Shown one piece after another: positions 24,401 to 34,459 of a stretch of 64,000 nucleotides of DNA (positions within the stretch are counted from its first letter, which is position 1; each line of letters opens with the position of its first letter). A model generated the notes under the pieces. The model had not been told where the DNA came from and made no database searches. It saw only the letters and a list, made by a program, of their open reading frames with translations. The translations under genes and the position numbers were made by a program. This DNA comes from Bursaphelenchus xylophilus (taxonomy: Eukaryota; Nematoda; Chromadorea; Rhabditida; Aphelenchoididae). The stretch covers positions 11,346,001 through 11,410,000 of the forward strand of contig CAJFCV020000002.1 of the NCBI GenBank assembly GCA_904066235.2, given 5' to 3'.

Positions 24401-24801
24401 ACAATCCTCTCGCACAGTGCAGACTCCGATCTCGGATTTTCGCACTGTGCAATGGAGAAAAATTTAGGCCGCACAGTGCGGAGCAGAAGATGTCGCAAAC
24501 TCTTCCGTGCACTGTGCGATGAGACAAAAATAAATTTATCGCACTGTGCAAATCGCTATCGCAATTCTGCGATGACCGCACAGTGCAAAAAACAAAAGAC
24601 AATCCTCCCGCACAGTGCAGACGAAAGTTTCGCATTTTCGCACTGTGCAATCCCCAAATTGCCCCACTTACCCATTTCCACGGAGCACTCGGAAGATGAC
24701 AGCTCATACTCGGAACGAGAGATGGTTTCGGAATCCACACGCGACATTTGCTCAACGGATTCGGCTTGAACTTGACTCAAACGACCGGCTGATGCACCCA
24801 T
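21401..24801 (-). CDS. acidic Ser/Thr-rich protein with five 18-residue repeats, function unknown
   Basis: Five exons (24,672-24,801; 22,824-23,108; 21,849-22,268; 21,537-21,659; 21,401-21,492) splice in frame to 349 residues. All four introns are phase 1, so internal exons can be gained or lost without a frameshift. There is no signal peptide or membrane helix. Exon 3 encodes five units of TARDQLDDYLNTATADVL; 18 residues equals five alpha-helical turns, so each unit would present the same helix face. Exons 1, 2 and 4 are acidic and serine-rich (SVEM-D, NVEMDELWPQ). The protein ends NADPVPYL. Intron 1 is a palindrome array. An AATAAA lies near 21,325. It is divergent from the plus-strand gene 140 bp away. 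No family recognised. Confidence 0.82.
21922..22191 (-). repeat. coding 54-bp tandem repeat, five units
   Basis: Five 54-bp units encode TARDQLDDYLNTATADVL with a few substitutions: TGRD in unit 2, QLHD in units 3 and 5, RGHL in unit 4, and TVDVC ending unit 5. The DNA units are more alike than protein selection alone requires, which suggests recent expansion or gene conversion. Confidence 0.92.
23183..24648. repeat. GCACNGTGC palindrome array filling intron 1
   Basis: The array occupies nearly all of the intron between exon 1 (ends 24,672) and exon 2 (starts 23,108). The right half, from about 23,966, has a higher-order unit with the words gcggagcagaag, gtcgcaaaaattgtgtcgc and gaaacaaaaa, and is absent from duplication unit 1. 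Confidence 0.95.
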
Positions 24802-24940
24802 TCACGGCTATGACTGGATGAAAATGACGGGTTTCGCCAAGAAATACATTCCCAAAAATTTGCATACCTTTCGAGAAATTTGCATAATTTTTTTCGAAAA
24901 AAATACAATTAAAAAAATATTTTTTTTTGGCTGTTCATCG
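24802..24940. promoter_or_regulatory. compact divergent promoter between two array-containing genes
   Basis: The two start codons (24,801 minus, 24,941 plus) are separated by 139 bp. Both genes have a palindrome array in their first intron. No TATA box or known factor site was identified; assigned by position only. Confidence 0.5.
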
Positions 24941-27204
24941 ATGGAAAAACGTCGTCCATTTTACGTCCGCTGGCTCTCGGAACTCAAGGATCGCTGCCAA
25001 AATGGGCTTACTATCGCCAATGTTTACGAACAGAATATGAAAATCACGGTAACCGGGGATTTGAAAATTTTTTCGCACCGTGCATTTCAAACTTTGTAGT
25101 ATTTTTTGCGTTGCACAGTGCAGTCCAAAATTTACACAATTTTTTGCCTTGCACCGTGCAGTTCGAAAATCATAGTTCGTTTCTGCATAGTGCGATCCAA
25201 TTTTTACGCTAACATATTTATTCTGCACCGTGCAGCTTAATATTTGCAGTATTTTAAATATTGCACAGTGCAGTCCAAAGTTTGCATTATTTTTTGCCTT
25301 GCACAGTGCAGTCCAAAAATCGTTTTTTTCCGCACAGTGCAATCCAGTTTTTTGAGCGACATTCATTATGCACCGTGCAGTGCTAAATTTCCGTTATTTT
25401 TTGTCTTGCACAGTGCAGTCAAAAATTTACCCCATTTTTTACCTTGCACCGTGCAGCCAAAAATTTGCACTATTTTTTGCCTTGCACAGTGCAGTCCAAA
25501 ATTTGCACTATTTTTTGCCTTGCACCGTGCAGTCAAAAATTTACCCCATTTTTTACCTTGCACCGTGCAGCCAAAAATTTGCACTATTTTTTTCCTTGCA
25601 CAGTGCAGTCCAAAATTTGCACTATTTTTTGCCTTGCACCGTGCAGTCCAAAATTTGCACTATTTTTTGTCTTGCACAGTGCAGTCTAAAATTTACCCAA
25701 TTTTTTATCTCGCACCGTGCAGCTAAAAATTTGCACTACTTTTTGCCTTGCACCGTGCAGTCCAAAATTTGCACTATTTTTTGCCTTGCACAGTGCAGTC
25801 AAAAATTCATTGGGTTTTTTTCGCACAGTGCAATCCAATTTTTCGACTAACATTCATTCTGCACCGTGCAGCACGAAAATTATCCTATTTTTTACCTTGC
25901 ACCGTGCACTTCAAAATTTGCCCTATTTTTGGTTCCGCACAGTGCAAAAAAAAATTTTTTTTAATCTTTATTATTTTTAGAGTAAATTCCTCCCACCACC
26001 TCTAATGGTCCCATTAGAGCTTATTTTTGGCTACTTTGCTTTTCACGCAATGATATTTTTGGCTCTGATTTCTCCAATCGCCGGTTCAATCAAAGGAATT
26101 TTTGGCAGAAAAGGTCTTCAGCTGTCGAAACACTTGGCCAAAATGAGAACTGAAGTGAGATTTTCTCTTTTTCTCACCTGTATTTGCCTTGACTAGCCGT
26201 ATTTCGCAACAAGTGATCGGTTTTTTGCAATAATTTACCTTGTTTTAGATATCTCTTGGTTTGCTCGCCATTACCGCTGCTTTCCATTGGTTGTGCGTTC
26301 CGGCTTGGATGAATTGGGGTGTGTGGCTTCGTCCTGCGATCAATATTCGACCTCAAATTGTAAGTTTGTGATTTTTTAAATGTTTTTGTAGTGAGGGGTA
26401 GACTTGACACATTTTGTGTCAAGTGTTGCTTTCGGTAGAATCAAAAGGTCTGATGAATCTTGAAGGCAAAAAATAACGTATTTTACAAAAAAATTAGCAA
26501 CATAGTAAAATTTTGAAATTTTGGGTCAACTGTTTCTCTAAGGATTGGACTGTTGAAATTATAGATACACTTTGTGTCAACTGTTGCTTTCGGTAGAACC
26601 AAAAGCTCTGATGAATCATAAAAGTATGTACATTGTATTTTACGAAAAAATTGAACAACAATGTAACGTTTTGAAATTTTGGGTCAACTGTTCCCCTGAG
26701 GATTGGACTGTTAAAATTATTGTAAAATACGTTGGTTGGAGCCATTATAGTGCTATCTACTTTTCATTCAGCTTTTTCGAACCAGAGGAACACTTGACCC
26801 AACTTTGGGTCAAGTCTTCCCCTCAAAGGAAAATTTTAAGTTTTTGAAAAAATTTCGATTTAAAATTAAAACTCATGCAATTTCAGACTCTAGTTCACCG
26901 TTGCAAGTCCGAACCCTGCCTTGGATCAGCCGAAAAAATCGAAAATTCGGAGGCCCCAAGCAAAAGACGCTCATTTTCGGCGAATTTTGAGTCAAATTAC
27001 GACTTCGGAATGAACCTCAGATTCAAAAATCCCGTCCTGGACAACCTCTTCGACCCCATGGATACGGTAACAACCGGTCTGGACGCAATCGGCGGATTGG
27101 GAGAGCCGAATCAAGTGAAATCTGAGGAGTCGGTGTATGCGTCGGCCAGATCGACCAGATGGAGCAAAGAAATGGTGGAAAATGGCGAAGATTCGATGAT
27201 TTGA
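24941..27204 (+). CDS. two-pass membrane protein, function unknown
   Basis: Four exons (24,941-25,048; 25,981-26,154; 26,249-26,359; 26,887-27,204) give 236 residues, all joined in phase 0. The N-terminal 45 residues are polar (MEKRRPFYVRWLSELKDRC). Two hydrophobic segments follow, about 46-71 (LELIFGYFAFHAMIFLALIS) and 95-117 (ISLGLLAITAAFHWLCVPAW), separated by a basic loop. A polar C-terminal tail of about 100 residues follows. Both ends are probably cytoplasmic. Intron 1 is an array of GCACNGTGC and intron 3 holds TTGACCC palindromes. An AATAAA lies near 27,276. No family recognised. Confidence 0.78.
25075..25945. repeat. GCACNGTGC array with 38-bp monomers in intron 1
   Basis: Copies of GCACCGTGC, GCACAGTGC and one degenerate gcatagtgc alternate with spacers of the type agtccaaaatttgcactatt. 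The monomer is about 38 bp through 25,480-25,790. Confidence 0.95.
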
Positions 27205-27309
27205 AGGAAAATGGAAATATATATTGTATTTTTGTGATGCATTTTGTATTTGTGAGGGTCTGAAATAATTTTTGAAATAAAAATAATTTTGAAATTTTCG
27301 ATTTTTTTG

Positions 27310-28090
27310 ACTGCACTGTGCAAAAAATGAAGTATTTTTGGCTATAATTTTTTGAATTTCTGGTGGAAAAATCGATTTTTTGCAAAAAATTTTACTCGAC
27401 AAGTCGAAGAGAGTGTGAATTTTTTAACCCAAAATTCGAAAAAAATTTTTTAATTTTGGAAAATTTTTCGATCAAAAAAATTCGAATATTTCTGGAAAAC
27501 GCGGGCCAAAAAATCTTAAAAATGTCATAGAAAATTGTGATTTTACTTTTTGTCCAGCTTCACTGTAAATTAGGTATCTTTTAAAAAAGATTTTTTTTTG
27601 ATTCTGCACAGTGCAGTCTCAAATTTTTTCCTTCAAAATTTCGTCATTTTCGATTTTCGATCATCAAATTTTTTGTTGTTGAATGTTGATCGACGCTAGC
27701 CCTCTTCGATTTCCTCAATAATCTCGACGATTTGCGGCGCGCAGAACTCGGCTTCGCCCTCCGAAAACAATTTCAAGTGCACGGTGCGATGGCACTTTCG
27801 GGTTTTCTCTTTCGGTCGCGATTACAAGTGGGCGGCTTACCCAGAGCACAGAGCATTCCACCGGGGAGTGCCCGTAAACACTTGGGGGGCGAGAACGGAT
27901 CTCGAACGATGGGCAAATATTCGATTAGGGAAGGTGGGGGTCTCCCTTACTAATAATCGCAAAACTGGAAGTTGGCGCGCTCGTCGCGCCGCTTGTTCGA
28001 GGGTTATGAAGGGTGTTGGTGAAGTTTGGAGATCAGAGAATGTGTTATTTAAAGTTTTTTGGGGAGTATCGACAACTTTTTGATATTTTA
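27310..28090. other. intergenic DNA with a coding-like island at 27,690-27,990
   Basis: Single GCACNGTGC copies occur at 27,314 and 27,606. A GC-richer, single-copy island follows. On the minus strand it could encode a C-terminus (FSEGEAEFCAPQIVEIIEE, stop at about 27,702). On the plus strand a frame runs through CTVRWHFRVFSFGRDYKW. I could not join either to other exons, so this is either a gene remnant or regulatory DNA. Confidence 0.25.
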
Positions 28091-28094
28091 CTTA

Positions 28095-28556
28095 CAGGGG
28101 AAGTACCCCAAGTGCGACGCTCAGATTTTCTTCAAATTTTGCACACACGTCGGGTATGGACTAAATATCAATTCCCGAAAGTTTTAGCTCGCGCTTTGCC
28201 GGCGTCGCTGAGATATTGAACGATTTTTGCCGCCGAGAGAGCACGCTCAACGTGGAGAGCGGTCAGAGAGAAAAGCGCTTTTTGCCCATAACTTTGGCAG
28301 TTTCGAGCAGAAAATTTTGATTTTTTGTAGCAACATTACCCTTTACGGTAGAAATAGGCATGAAACTTTTCGTGCCGAAATTCGGCAAAAAGTCCTAAAT
28401 TTTTTTTTTTTTTTTTTTTTTACTTTTGATCTAAAAATCTCGGTTGTCTCTGCAAAGCGCGAGCTAGGATTTTCGCATATATCTTAGAAAAAATTACTCT
28501 AAATTTGTGCCAAGTTTCATCAAAATCTGAGCGTCGCACTTGGAGTACTTCCCCTG
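28095..28556. mobile_element. inverted-repeat element, family C
   Basis: It begins caggggaagtaccccaagtg and ends with its inverse, with TA on both sides. It is closely similar along its length to 2,961-3,411. The interior includes a poly-T run at about 28,400-28,420. Confidence 0.85.
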
Positions 28557-28919
28557 TAAGCAATTTATGGGATTTTAGGCATTTTCAGCTCAAGAAATCA
28601 ATTAATTCTTACTTCAAATCTCTTCTTGGGCCTTTAAAAAGTTTTTGAATATGTTAGAGCCAAATTGAAGTTGTGGAAATTTGAAGTCTCTCCTCATTTT
28701 ACGCACTCTCTGGTTTTCAAATATCGTTGAATATCTCAACTGGGCTTTCATAGCAGACGAGAAAAATTTAAGGATTTACTGTACAGTCCCATTAGAGAGA
28801 GAGTCTATAATAAATTTTATCGTATTTTTTTGAAATTAGTTTGTTACAGTAACCTCAAAGAATTTTTTTAAAATCAAATTTTTTTGCGGAATTTTTTTTT
28901 TGCCCTGAGGACATTACGC

Positions 28920-29071
28920 TAAAAATCCATCGAAATGTGAAAAAATCGTCGCTGGAATCGCGTCGCTGACGTGAGAAGAAATTTGATTTTGCCGCGATAC
29001 AATTCATTTTCTCGACGGCGATGCGATTTTCGCTGCGACAGAGTGTTCATTATTTTTCCGACAGACTGATA
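28920..29071. mobile_element. MITE family A, right half
   Basis: The right end gttcattatttttccgacag is clear and the gcgtcgctgacgtgag interior is typical, but the left terminal repeat is not recognisable. An end of the GCAC-type element (caaagtacatggacatttgt) begins immediately after it. Confidence 0.65.
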
Positions 29072-29143
29072 GTACTTTTGCAAAGTACATGGACATTTGT
29101 CACAGTCCCCAACGTGCACAACAAAACCCATTTTGAACATTAT

Positions 29144-30660
29144 GCACAGTGCATTCAAATTTTTATTCGTCGCGGTCCGCACCGTGCAAAAAACCTTATA
29201 TTGCACCGTGCATAAATACATAGACAGTATTGTTGTTTTTCCCACTGTAATCTCTATTTTTATCCCCCAAAATCCCCTCAAGAACCTCTGAAAAATCTTC
29301 TCAAAAATTGAGTCGTAAATCTCTCGCCCCTAAACGCTTTCTAATAGCCAATAATCTCGGGGAATTCTTTGTATTTGCGGGCGCTAACGAGGTTGGATGA
29401 CATAACCTCGATTGGCGGGTTATGTTTACCAAAGCACCGGGCGGTTCGGAATGTTTGCCAAAAAGTCGGTGGATATTCATCCGGAAAGCGAGGGGCTCAA
29501 CCTAATTTTGTAGGCTTTCCCAGCGAATTTGGGCGCTAATTAGGGCTATATTTTAGTTTATGCAAATATTTGAGATTTTTTTTTGATTTTTGGAATTTTT
29601 TTTATGCACGGTGCGGAAAAAATAAAAAAAAATATTTTTTTACACTGTAAAATCGCAAATTTAATCTAATTTTTCCACTGCACAGTGCAGAACAACAATA
29701 ATTTTCCTCCCGCACAGTGCAATAAAAAATCAAATTCTTTTTGCACCGTGCGATTTTCAGACTTCACTATTTTTTCGCCGCACCGTGCAATCTAAATTTT
29801 GCTCTATTTTTTCGTCGCACGGTGCAAAAAAATTTAATTTTTTGCACCGTGCGATTTCTCCTTTGGATTTTTTTCTGCACTCTGCAGTTATAAATTTATT
29901 TTTTACCGATTGCATGGTGCATCCCAAATTTTCACTATTTTTTTCGTCGCACTGTGCACTTCAAATTTTCACTAATTTTTTAGTCGCACTGTGCAGTCCA
30001 AATTTTGCACTATTTTTTCGTCGCACGGTACAAAAAAATCCAATTTTTTTGCACCGTGCGATTCCTCATTTGCATTTTTTTCTGCACTGTGCAATTAAAA
30101 ATTCCTTTTTTATCGATTGCACCGTGCGTCCCAAATTTTGAACTTTTTTGTCGCACCGTGCAGCAAAAAATTAAGTCCATTTTGCACCGTGCGATTCCTC
30201 ATTTGCATTTTTTTCTGCACTGTGCAATTAATAATTTCTTTTTTTTTGCCGATTGCACAGTGCATTCCAAATATTGCACTATTTTTTTGTCGCACTGTGC
30301 AGCAAAAAATCAAATTCTTTTTGCACCGTGCGATTTCTCATTTCCATTTTTTCTGCACTGTGCAATTAAAAATTTCGTTTTTTGCCGATTGCACAGTGCA
30401 TTCCAAATTTTGAACTTTTTCGTCGCACGGTGCAGTCCAAAATTTTCACTAATTTTTTGTCGCACCGTGCACTCCAAATTTTGGACTATTTTTATCGATT
30501 GCACAGTGCATCCCAAATTTTCCACTATTTTTTTCGTCGCACGGTGCAGTCCAAAATTTTCACTAATTTTTTCGTCGCACTGTGCACTCCAAATTTTCTT
30601 CTAATTTTTTCGTCGCACGGTGCGCTCCAAATTTTCAATAATTTTATCTCCGCACTGTGC
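29144..30660. repeat. GCACNGTGC palindrome array, interrupted
   Basis: Three copies lie at 29,144-29,219. A single-copy GC-rich island at about 29,330-29,560 follows, and then a dense array from 29,606 to 30,660 with all four centre bases (A, T, C and G) and spacers such as cgattgcac and tccaaattttgcactat. Confidence 0.95.
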
Positions 30661-31082
30661 AGTCCCAAAAACAACAAAATATGTCGCCAAAAACCGAATA
30701 TACCGTAATTTAATTCCGTGCCAGCCCCCGGTTCTTGCCACTGTTTCCATTAAAACATTTAACGCTACAAATCCGCATGCAAATTTCGGTGGAAACCCAT
30801 AAAATCAGGTGTTATTGGGTCGTGGAGTAAGTGGAGATGACAAGAAAAATTGGGAGGGACGACGACCTTGTAGCCTAACGTGACCTTATCGCTGCATTGA
30901 GGCTGTTTTCGCATGGGTAATTGGATAAACAGGGCGTTTGGGAGGGCGGATAGGGTCGGTGGATCGCCAGGAATGTCCGATGGCAATATTGCGCAACGAA
31001 TGGGAACGTGCAAAGGCAATGAGAAAGGTTGATTTTGCGACAAAAATCGAAATTCAAGCAACATTCAAGACATGAGAACTTT
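30661..31082. promoter_or_regulatory. single-copy GC-richer island between two arrays, possible enhancer
   Basis: No exon is supported. Contains gaccttgt, tgaccttat (nuclear-receptor half-site-like) and attgcgcaa (C/EBP-type palindrome) words. Assigned by composition and single-copy status only. Confidence 0.25.
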
Positions 31083-32575
31083 GCACTGTGCGAAAAAATA
31101 AATTTCATGCCCACTGCACCGTGCGTTTCTCATTCTTTTGCGGTTTGACTGCACTGTGCAACGATTTGAGAATTTTGCACAGTGCAAAAAGACAGTTTGT
31201 CGCAGGTTTTGCACAGTGCAAAAAGACAGTTTGTCGCAGGTTTTGCACAGTGCAAAAAGACAGTTTGTCGCAGGTTTTGCACAGTGCAAAAAGACAGTTT
31301 GTCGCAGGTTTTGCACAGTGCAAAAAGACAGTTTGTCGCAGGTTTTGCACAGTGCAAAAAGACAGTTTGTCGCAGGTTTTGCACAGTGCAAAAAGACAGT
31401 TTGTCGCAGGTTTTGCACAGTGCAAAAAGACAGTTTGTCGCAGGTTTTGCACAGTGCAAAAATAAATCGTTTATTCAACTGCACTGTGCAACGAATTGGG
31501 AATTTTGCACAGTGCGAAAAATCAGCTTCTTGTAGATTTCGCACAGTGCAGAAGACAAAATTTTTGTTCTCCACTGTGCATTCTTCAATGACTTTTGGCG
31601 ACATCACTGCACTGTGCAACGAAAATTGCGCAAGAATGATTCTGCGATTTGCATTTTGCGACATTTTTTCCGCACTGTGCAGTGAGTTTTTTTTCTTTTA
31701 CTTCGCACAGTGCAGACCGAGTTTCATTTTTTTGCACTGTGCGGTGATTCCATTCCTTTTCCTCTGCACTGTGCGGTGATTTTATTCTTTTTTGTTTGCA
31801 CTGTGCAGACCAAGTTTCATTTTTTCCCACCGTGCAGTGATTTCATTCTTTTTCTTTGCACCGTGCACACCAAGTTTCCATTTTTTTGCACTGTGCGTTT
31901 TCCCTTCATTTGTCGCGACTTTCTCTCCGCACTGTGCAATGATTTATTATTTTTTCCTCGCACCGTGCACACCAAATTTAATTTTTTGCACTGTGCGTTT
32001 CCCCCTCATTTGTCGCGACTTTTCCCTCCGCACTGTGCAATGATTTCATTCTTTTTCTTTGCACTGTGCACACCAAGTTTCCATTTTTTCGCACTGTGCA
32101 ATGATTTATTATTTTTTTCCTCGCACCGTGCACACCAAGTTTCCATTTTTTTGCACTGTGCGCTTCCCCCTCATTTGTCGCGACTTTCTCTCCGCACTGT
32201 GCAGCTTTCATTCTTTCACTTTGCACTGTGCACACCAAGTTTCCATTTTTTCGCACTGTGCGTTTCCCCTTCATTTGTCGCGACTTTTTCTCTGCACTGT
32301 GCAATGATTTATTTTTTTTGTTTGCACCGTGCAGACCATGTTTAATTTTTTGCACTGTGCGTTTCTCCCTCATTTGTCGCACTTTCTCTCCGCACTGTGC
32401 AATGATTTCATTCTTTTTCTTTTGCACTGTGCACACCAAGTTTCCATTTTTTGCACTGTGCGTTTCTCCCTCATTTGTCGCGACTTTCTCTCCGCACTGT
32501 GCGTAAGCGACAGAACCGCTCCTCTGCTTCGTCGTCGTTCTCTTTCCCGCGTCGCAGACTTATTACGCACGGTGC
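31083..32575. repeat. GCACNGTGC palindrome array with two higher-order structures
   Basis: The first part contains the perfect 34-bp tandem at 31,177-31,448. The second part, about 31,860-32,510, repeats a three-motif block with spacers acaccaagtttccatttttt, catttgtcgcgactttctct and aatgatttattctttt. Confidence 0.95.
31177..31448. repeat. perfect 34-bp tandem repeat, eight units
   Basis: The unit is GCACAGTGC plus a 25-base spacer containing agacagtttgtcgcagg. All eight units look identical, and a ninth palindrome starts at 31,449. Confidence 0.97.
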
Positions 32576-32599
32576 ATTGACTCCTCTCATTCGAAGGGA

Positions 32600-32830
32600 A
32601 AGTAAGTCCATCATGCCCTGAGGCGACGCCAGCAGCCAATGACATGCAAACCCTCTGACCCCATTCTCAGCCCCCGGGCATCAAGGCCCGTTTAACCCGC
32701 GACCCTAAAAGGGCGGGTGGAGGGGGCGTGGCGCGGCCCGACCGCTTAAAGCCGGCTATTTGTAAAGGGCTGGGTGCGCTTGTAATTCGGTCAGTCGTAC
32801 AATGGGCCTCTTCGCTCAGGCGGTTGGCGA
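32600..32830 (+). promoter_or_regulatory. GC-rich promoter-like block
   Basis: A CCAAT word (agccaatgac) near 32,635 is followed by agggcgggtgg and gggggcgtggc GC-box-like words and an ATG at 32,801 that opens a short frame (MGLFAQAVGDFFSEIW) of 43 codons. No downstream exon could be joined, so the transcript, if any, is unknown. Confidence 0.25.
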
Positions 32831-32879
32831 TTTTTTTAGCGAAATTTGGATGAGTTATCGGGGTTCTGAGGCTAGGAAA

Positions 32880-33620
32880 GGGGGGTTTTTTGAACTTTTC
32901 GGGAGTTTTTGGAAAAAATTGATATTACAGTAGGACTAATTGATGAAGTTGTAGTCTACATGAGTTGATTATGTCATAACTTTTTTTCAAGCATTTTTAT
33001 ACCTAAAAAAGACCTAAAAATCAAGATTTTTAATAATTTTTTTTTTTCATTTTTTGGATTTAAAAAAATTTTGGCTACCATAACCCTGAAGGCAATAAAG
33101 TCCAAAAAAAATTATCAACGTATTTTACCTGTATCTTCGCACTTGATCTATCGCTCAAAACCGAGATTTTTCTAGATTTTTTTTTTCAAATTTCCAACAA
33201 AAAATAGGTAATTTTTTCCTCTGTTAGGCTACCTAAACCTACCAGAAGGCTAAAAATAGTCACTTACCGCCCATTATTCCAGTTTTTTTCTCGAATTTCG
33301 CAAAAAAAATTTTAATTTTCGAAAAAAATTCTAAAAAAATCGATCATTTTTTGCAAAACTTGGCTCCAATAGCCCGAAAATGGTCTTCAACTAACTTGCG
33401 GTCCATTATTACCGATTTTTTTTTTCGAATTTTGCGAAAATTCAATTTTTTTCAAAAAATTTCCAGCAAAAAATCGGCGACTTTTTGCAAAATCCAGTCA
33501 TAAAAATCAAAAAAAGAGCCTCTGGCAACAATTTTCAAGCCAAATTCCCTCGCTATCCCCGATTTTTCCTCGAATTTTTCGCAAAAAATCCCATTTTTTG
33601 GCCTACATTTTGCCCACCAA
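32880..33620. other. low-complexity AT-rich DNA
   Basis: Poly-A/T tracts and repeated aaattttcgaaaaaa and cgattttttg words. No exon or defined repeat family. Confidence 0.5.
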
Positions 33621-33629
33621 AAATTAGAA

Positions 33630-33860
33630 TTTTACAGTCCAAATGAAGATTGCGATTCACCAGGGCATGAAGAGCCTGTGCCATTGTTTTGTATGCAAAT
33701 TCTTGACCTCCGCGCCGCTTAATCTCATGGCCATTGCGATGGAAGGGGATCTTTTGAAATCGGAGCCCGGGATGAATAATTTATGGGTCAGCGGGGACTA
33801 ATAAGCCGTGCGAATCGCCAGGTAGTTTAGGTGGGAGTTTGGGGAGGGAAACTCGGGGAT
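33630..33860. promoter_or_regulatory. GC-richer single-copy island, possible enhancer
   Basis: Contains an octamer-type ATGCAAAT, ttgacctccgcgccgcttaa and taataa words. A 52-codon ATG frame (33,643-33,801) exists but has no coding signature that I trust. Confidence 0.25.
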
Positions 33861-34060
33861 TTTTGGGGGTTTTTTTTATTGTGAAACCTCTGTAGAACGA
33901 ATTGCAAAAAGTCCCAAAATTAGGGTTTGAGCCTTTGAAATTGTTCGTTGTATATAGGGTTTGTAGTGCAAAGATTTTACTGAAGACTCAAAAAATAGTG
34001 AAGCCCCTGTACAATAAATTGCGGGAGACCAAAAAAATTATACACTCCGCTACGAAAGTA

Positions 34061-34459
34061 CAGGGTGGTTCAGCTAAGTTCGCGGATGTAAAATGCTAAT
34101 AACTTTTTATAGAATTGTTCAATTTTTATGAGCAAAAAAAGGAAGTTTTTTTGATTCCATCGTATTCTACGCAAAATTCTATGACTTCTGAAGCCCACTT
34201 CCAATTTACAATTATCGACCGGTCGAAAGTTATAACGGATTTTCGAGATTTTTCGGAAATTTTCATATTGAAGCGTGAAAAGGCAAGTTTGACTTTGAAG
34301 GGTCATAACTCGACGCAGGATTGATCATTTTTAATGATCTTTTTTTTAAACAAAATGGTAACTACTAAGGAATAAAATGAGCTATTGCTCATAAAAATTG
34401 AACAAACCTATAAAAAGTTATAAGCATTTTACATCCGCGAACTTAGCTGAACCACCCTG
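34061..34459. mobile_element. MITE family D
   Basis: A near-perfect inverted repeat of about 54 bp begins CAGGGTGGTTCAGCTAAGTT at the left, with the inverse at the right, and TA lies on both sides. The 399-bp element has no coding capacity. TA targets and CAGGG termini suggest Tc1/mariner-type mobilisation. Confidence 0.85.

Noticed and set aside
25075..32575. CRISPR-like array (short palindromic repeats with spacers)
   Set aside because: The genome is a nematode; the repeat is only 9 bp, spacers are themselves repetitive and AT-rich, there is no leader or cas gene, and arrays lie inside introns. It is a satellite or element-derived array.
20305..32645. Many long open frames on both strands rich in CTVQ, ALCS, HSA and HCA peptides
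   Set aside because: They are translations of the GCACNGTGC arrays. The palindrome lacks stop codons in most frames on both strands, so frames stay open without selection.
33643..33801. 52-codon frame starting MKIAIHQGMKSLCHCF
   Set aside because: No homologue, no splice context and many other ATG frames of this length expected by chance; kept only as part of a possible regulatory island.
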